NCBI GenBank assembly: GCA_900316315.1
Contig: ONCK01000005.1
Location: forward strand, 186,001-250,000
DNA length: 64,000 bases
Source of the DNA: an uncultured Prevotellaceae bacterium
GTDB lineage: Bacteria > Bacteroidota > Bacteroidia > Bacteroidales > Bacteroidaceae
Direction: 5' to 3'
The first letter of the stretch is position 1, and the number at the start of each line of letters is the position of its first letter. The notes beneath the pieces are model-generated. The model did no database searches. It was given only the letters and a program-made list of their open reading frames with translations, and was not told the DNA's origin. This document shows positions 62,423 through 64,000 of this stretch, piece by piece. The translations under genes were made by a program, and so were the position numbers.

Positions 62423-64000
62423 CATGACCAATCCTATACTTTCCCGTCTCAAATGGCTGCGCGACGCCATGCGCCGCGCCGGCGTACAAGCCTATATCAT
62501 CCCGTCTGCCGACCCACACGGCAGCGAGTACCCGCCTGCCTACTGGCAACAGCGACAGTGGATCAGCGGATTTGACGGCTCGGCCGGCACAGCAGTCGTC
62601 ACGCTTGACCGCGCGGCCCTGTGGACCGACTCCCGCTACTTCATTGCCGCCGAAGCACAGCTCAGAGGCACATCTTATGAGCTCATGAAGGAGCGTGTAG
62701 AGGGCACGCCGACTATTGCGCAGTGGCTCTGCCGCCAATTGAAAAGCGGCGACAGCGTCGGCATAGACGAACGCGTCCTGACGACCTCCGAGGTCAATGC
62801 GCTGCGCCCCTGTCTGACCTCTGCCGGCATTGGTCTGAACGCTGTCGACCTCATATCGTCGATCTGGCAGGACCGGCCCACCTTACCCAAGGACCCTGTC
62901 CGCATCCAGCCCCTCAAGTATGCCGGCGTCAGCATGCGGGACAAGATAGCCAAGGTCAGACAGGCCATCCGACAGCAGGGAGCCGACTGTATGCTGGTCG
63001 GCGCACTCGATGAGATTGCATGGCTGCTCAATCTGAGAGGCACCGACGTGGCATGTAATCCGGTCTTTGTCTCTTTTTGCTTGGTCGGACCTCATACCAT
63101 ATTATATATCGACCGCGACAAGCTGACTCCAGAGGTCGCTGATTATCTCACCGGAGAGGGCGTATCGGTTAAGCCTTATGAAGCTGCATACGACGATATA
63201 AGCGCCCTGCAAGGCCAGCGTCTCCTGCTTCCCCGAGACATCAATGCTCATATTTCCTCACTTGTCCCCTCGCAAGAGGCTGTAGTGTATGCGGAGAGCC
63301 CAATCGCCCATCTCAAAGCCGTGAAGTGCGAGGCAGAGATTGCGGGATTTCATCAAGCGATGTTGCGGGACGGTGTTGCCATGGTCGAGTTTCTGAGCTG
63401 GCTACGGTCTGCTGTGGCTGCAGGAGGGCAGACAGAGATCAGCGTCTCCGACAAACTAGAGTCCCTACGCACCCGACAGCCCCTCTACCGCGGTCTAAGT
63501 TTTGCCACCATCGCAGGTTATCAGGCCCACGGAGCCATCGTACACTACGAGGCTACGCCACAGACCGATGCAGCCCTCAAGCCCGAAGGACTGCTCCTGC
63601 TTGACAGCGGCGCACAATACGACGACGGAACGACAGATATCACCCGTACCATAGCGCTGGGCCGGCCTACACCTCTCGAGAAGCAGGTCTACACGCTCGT
63701 GCTCAAAGGACATATCGCGCTCAGCCGATGCAAGTTTCCGCAAGGGGCGAGCGGCACCCAGTTGGACTTGGCCGCACGCTACGACATGTGGCAGGCCGGC
63801 TACAACTTCGGACACGGCACTGGCCACGGCGTAGGCAGTTGTCTCTGCGTACACGAGGGGCCACACCAGATCCGCATGAACTATATGCCGGCTCCCATTC
63901 AGGAAGGCATGACTGTGACCGACGAGCCCGGATTGTACCTTGAAGGACAATTTGGCGTCCGCATTGAGAACACCTTACTCTGTGTCCCTTACAAGGAGAC
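62423..64000 (+). CDS. pepP: Xaa-Pro aminopeptidase, C-terminus outside the window
   Basis: Metallopeptidase of the M24 family that releases an N-terminal residue linked to proline. The frame is open from ATG at 62423 through base 64000 (526 codons), so the end is missing. It starts MTNPILSRLKWLRDAMRRAG. Two creatinase-like N-terminal domains (about 1-310) precede the pita-bread domain. Metal ligands are visible: Asp in LLLDSGAQYDD and in TTDITRTIALG, His in HGTGHGVGSCL, Glu in VTDEPGLYL and RIENTLL. The three-domain layout matches the roughly 595-residue cytosolic aminopeptidase P1 type. Confidence 0.94.

Noticed and set aside
1-64000. CRISPR arrays, tRNA and rRNA genes, insertion sequences
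   Set aside because: I looked for regular spaced repeats, cloverleaf-like GGTTCRA segments and transposase motifs and found none that hold up. The RM island has no integrase or transposase gene.

Overview
This window is a stretch of a Bacteroidales chromosome, most like Prevotellaceae and relatives. The evidence is a cytochrome bd operon led by a DUF4492 gene, promoters of the Bacteroidetes type (TTTG or TTG, then TAnnTTTG 19-21 bases on), a FeoA-FeoB fusion, zinc-free forms of S14 and L36, and a secreted LamG protein ending in the YYDLQGRR...GIYI tail common in Prevotella-like genomes. I cannot name the species. Coding DNA is mostly GC-rich. The TonB receptor relic and the middle of the mod gene are clearly more AT-rich.

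Layout. 1-2310 (minus): cydB (cut by the window edge), cydA and a DUF4492 gene, with a consensus promoter at 2443-2474. 3170-5432 (minus): a decayed outer-membrane receptor gene. 5752-23911 (minus): one unbroken str-S10-spc-alpha superoperon, rpsL-rpsG-fusA-rpsJ through rpoA-rplQ. It includes secY, map, infA and two small genes, rpmD and rpmJ, and runs from a promoter at 23879-23910 to an intrinsic terminator at 5743-5780. 24433-26997 (plus): a LamG surface protein and a 59-residue peptide. 27442-28215 (minus): a small outer-membrane beta-barrel.

28531-34541 is an accessory island. A type III restriction-modification pair (mod, res) sits between two 401-bp direct repeats. Each repeat holds the 3' end of a PatB/MalY-type lyase gene and its downstream flank. 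The mod gene is interrupted at a run of seven G residues just before its DPPY motif, which suggests a phase-variable methyltransferase in the OFF state. Farther along, mod carries an in-frame REP-like double palindrome. Upstream lie two PLP-dependent sulfur amino acid enzymes and a DUF3467 gene (34296-37027, minus).

37172-56765 (plus) holds housekeeping genes: surE-lpxB; feoAB with a Cys-rich partner; ilvA-ridA-fur; a zinc-type CDF exporter; greA-HIT-GNAT-esterase; ompH-murI; metG-rbfA-lolE-like; rnr. 58127-64000 holds an AraC regulator, a LysE exporter, a mannose-1-phosphate guanylyltransferase, an Ala/Lys-rich lipoprotein and the start of a Xaa-Pro aminopeptidase.

Two large intergenic gaps (39195-40023 and 56766-58126) share a diverged, structured, apparently non-coding repeat with paired AGTTTAAACT-type palindromes 21 bp apart. 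With the phase-variable mod gene and its island, this is the least explained content of the window.
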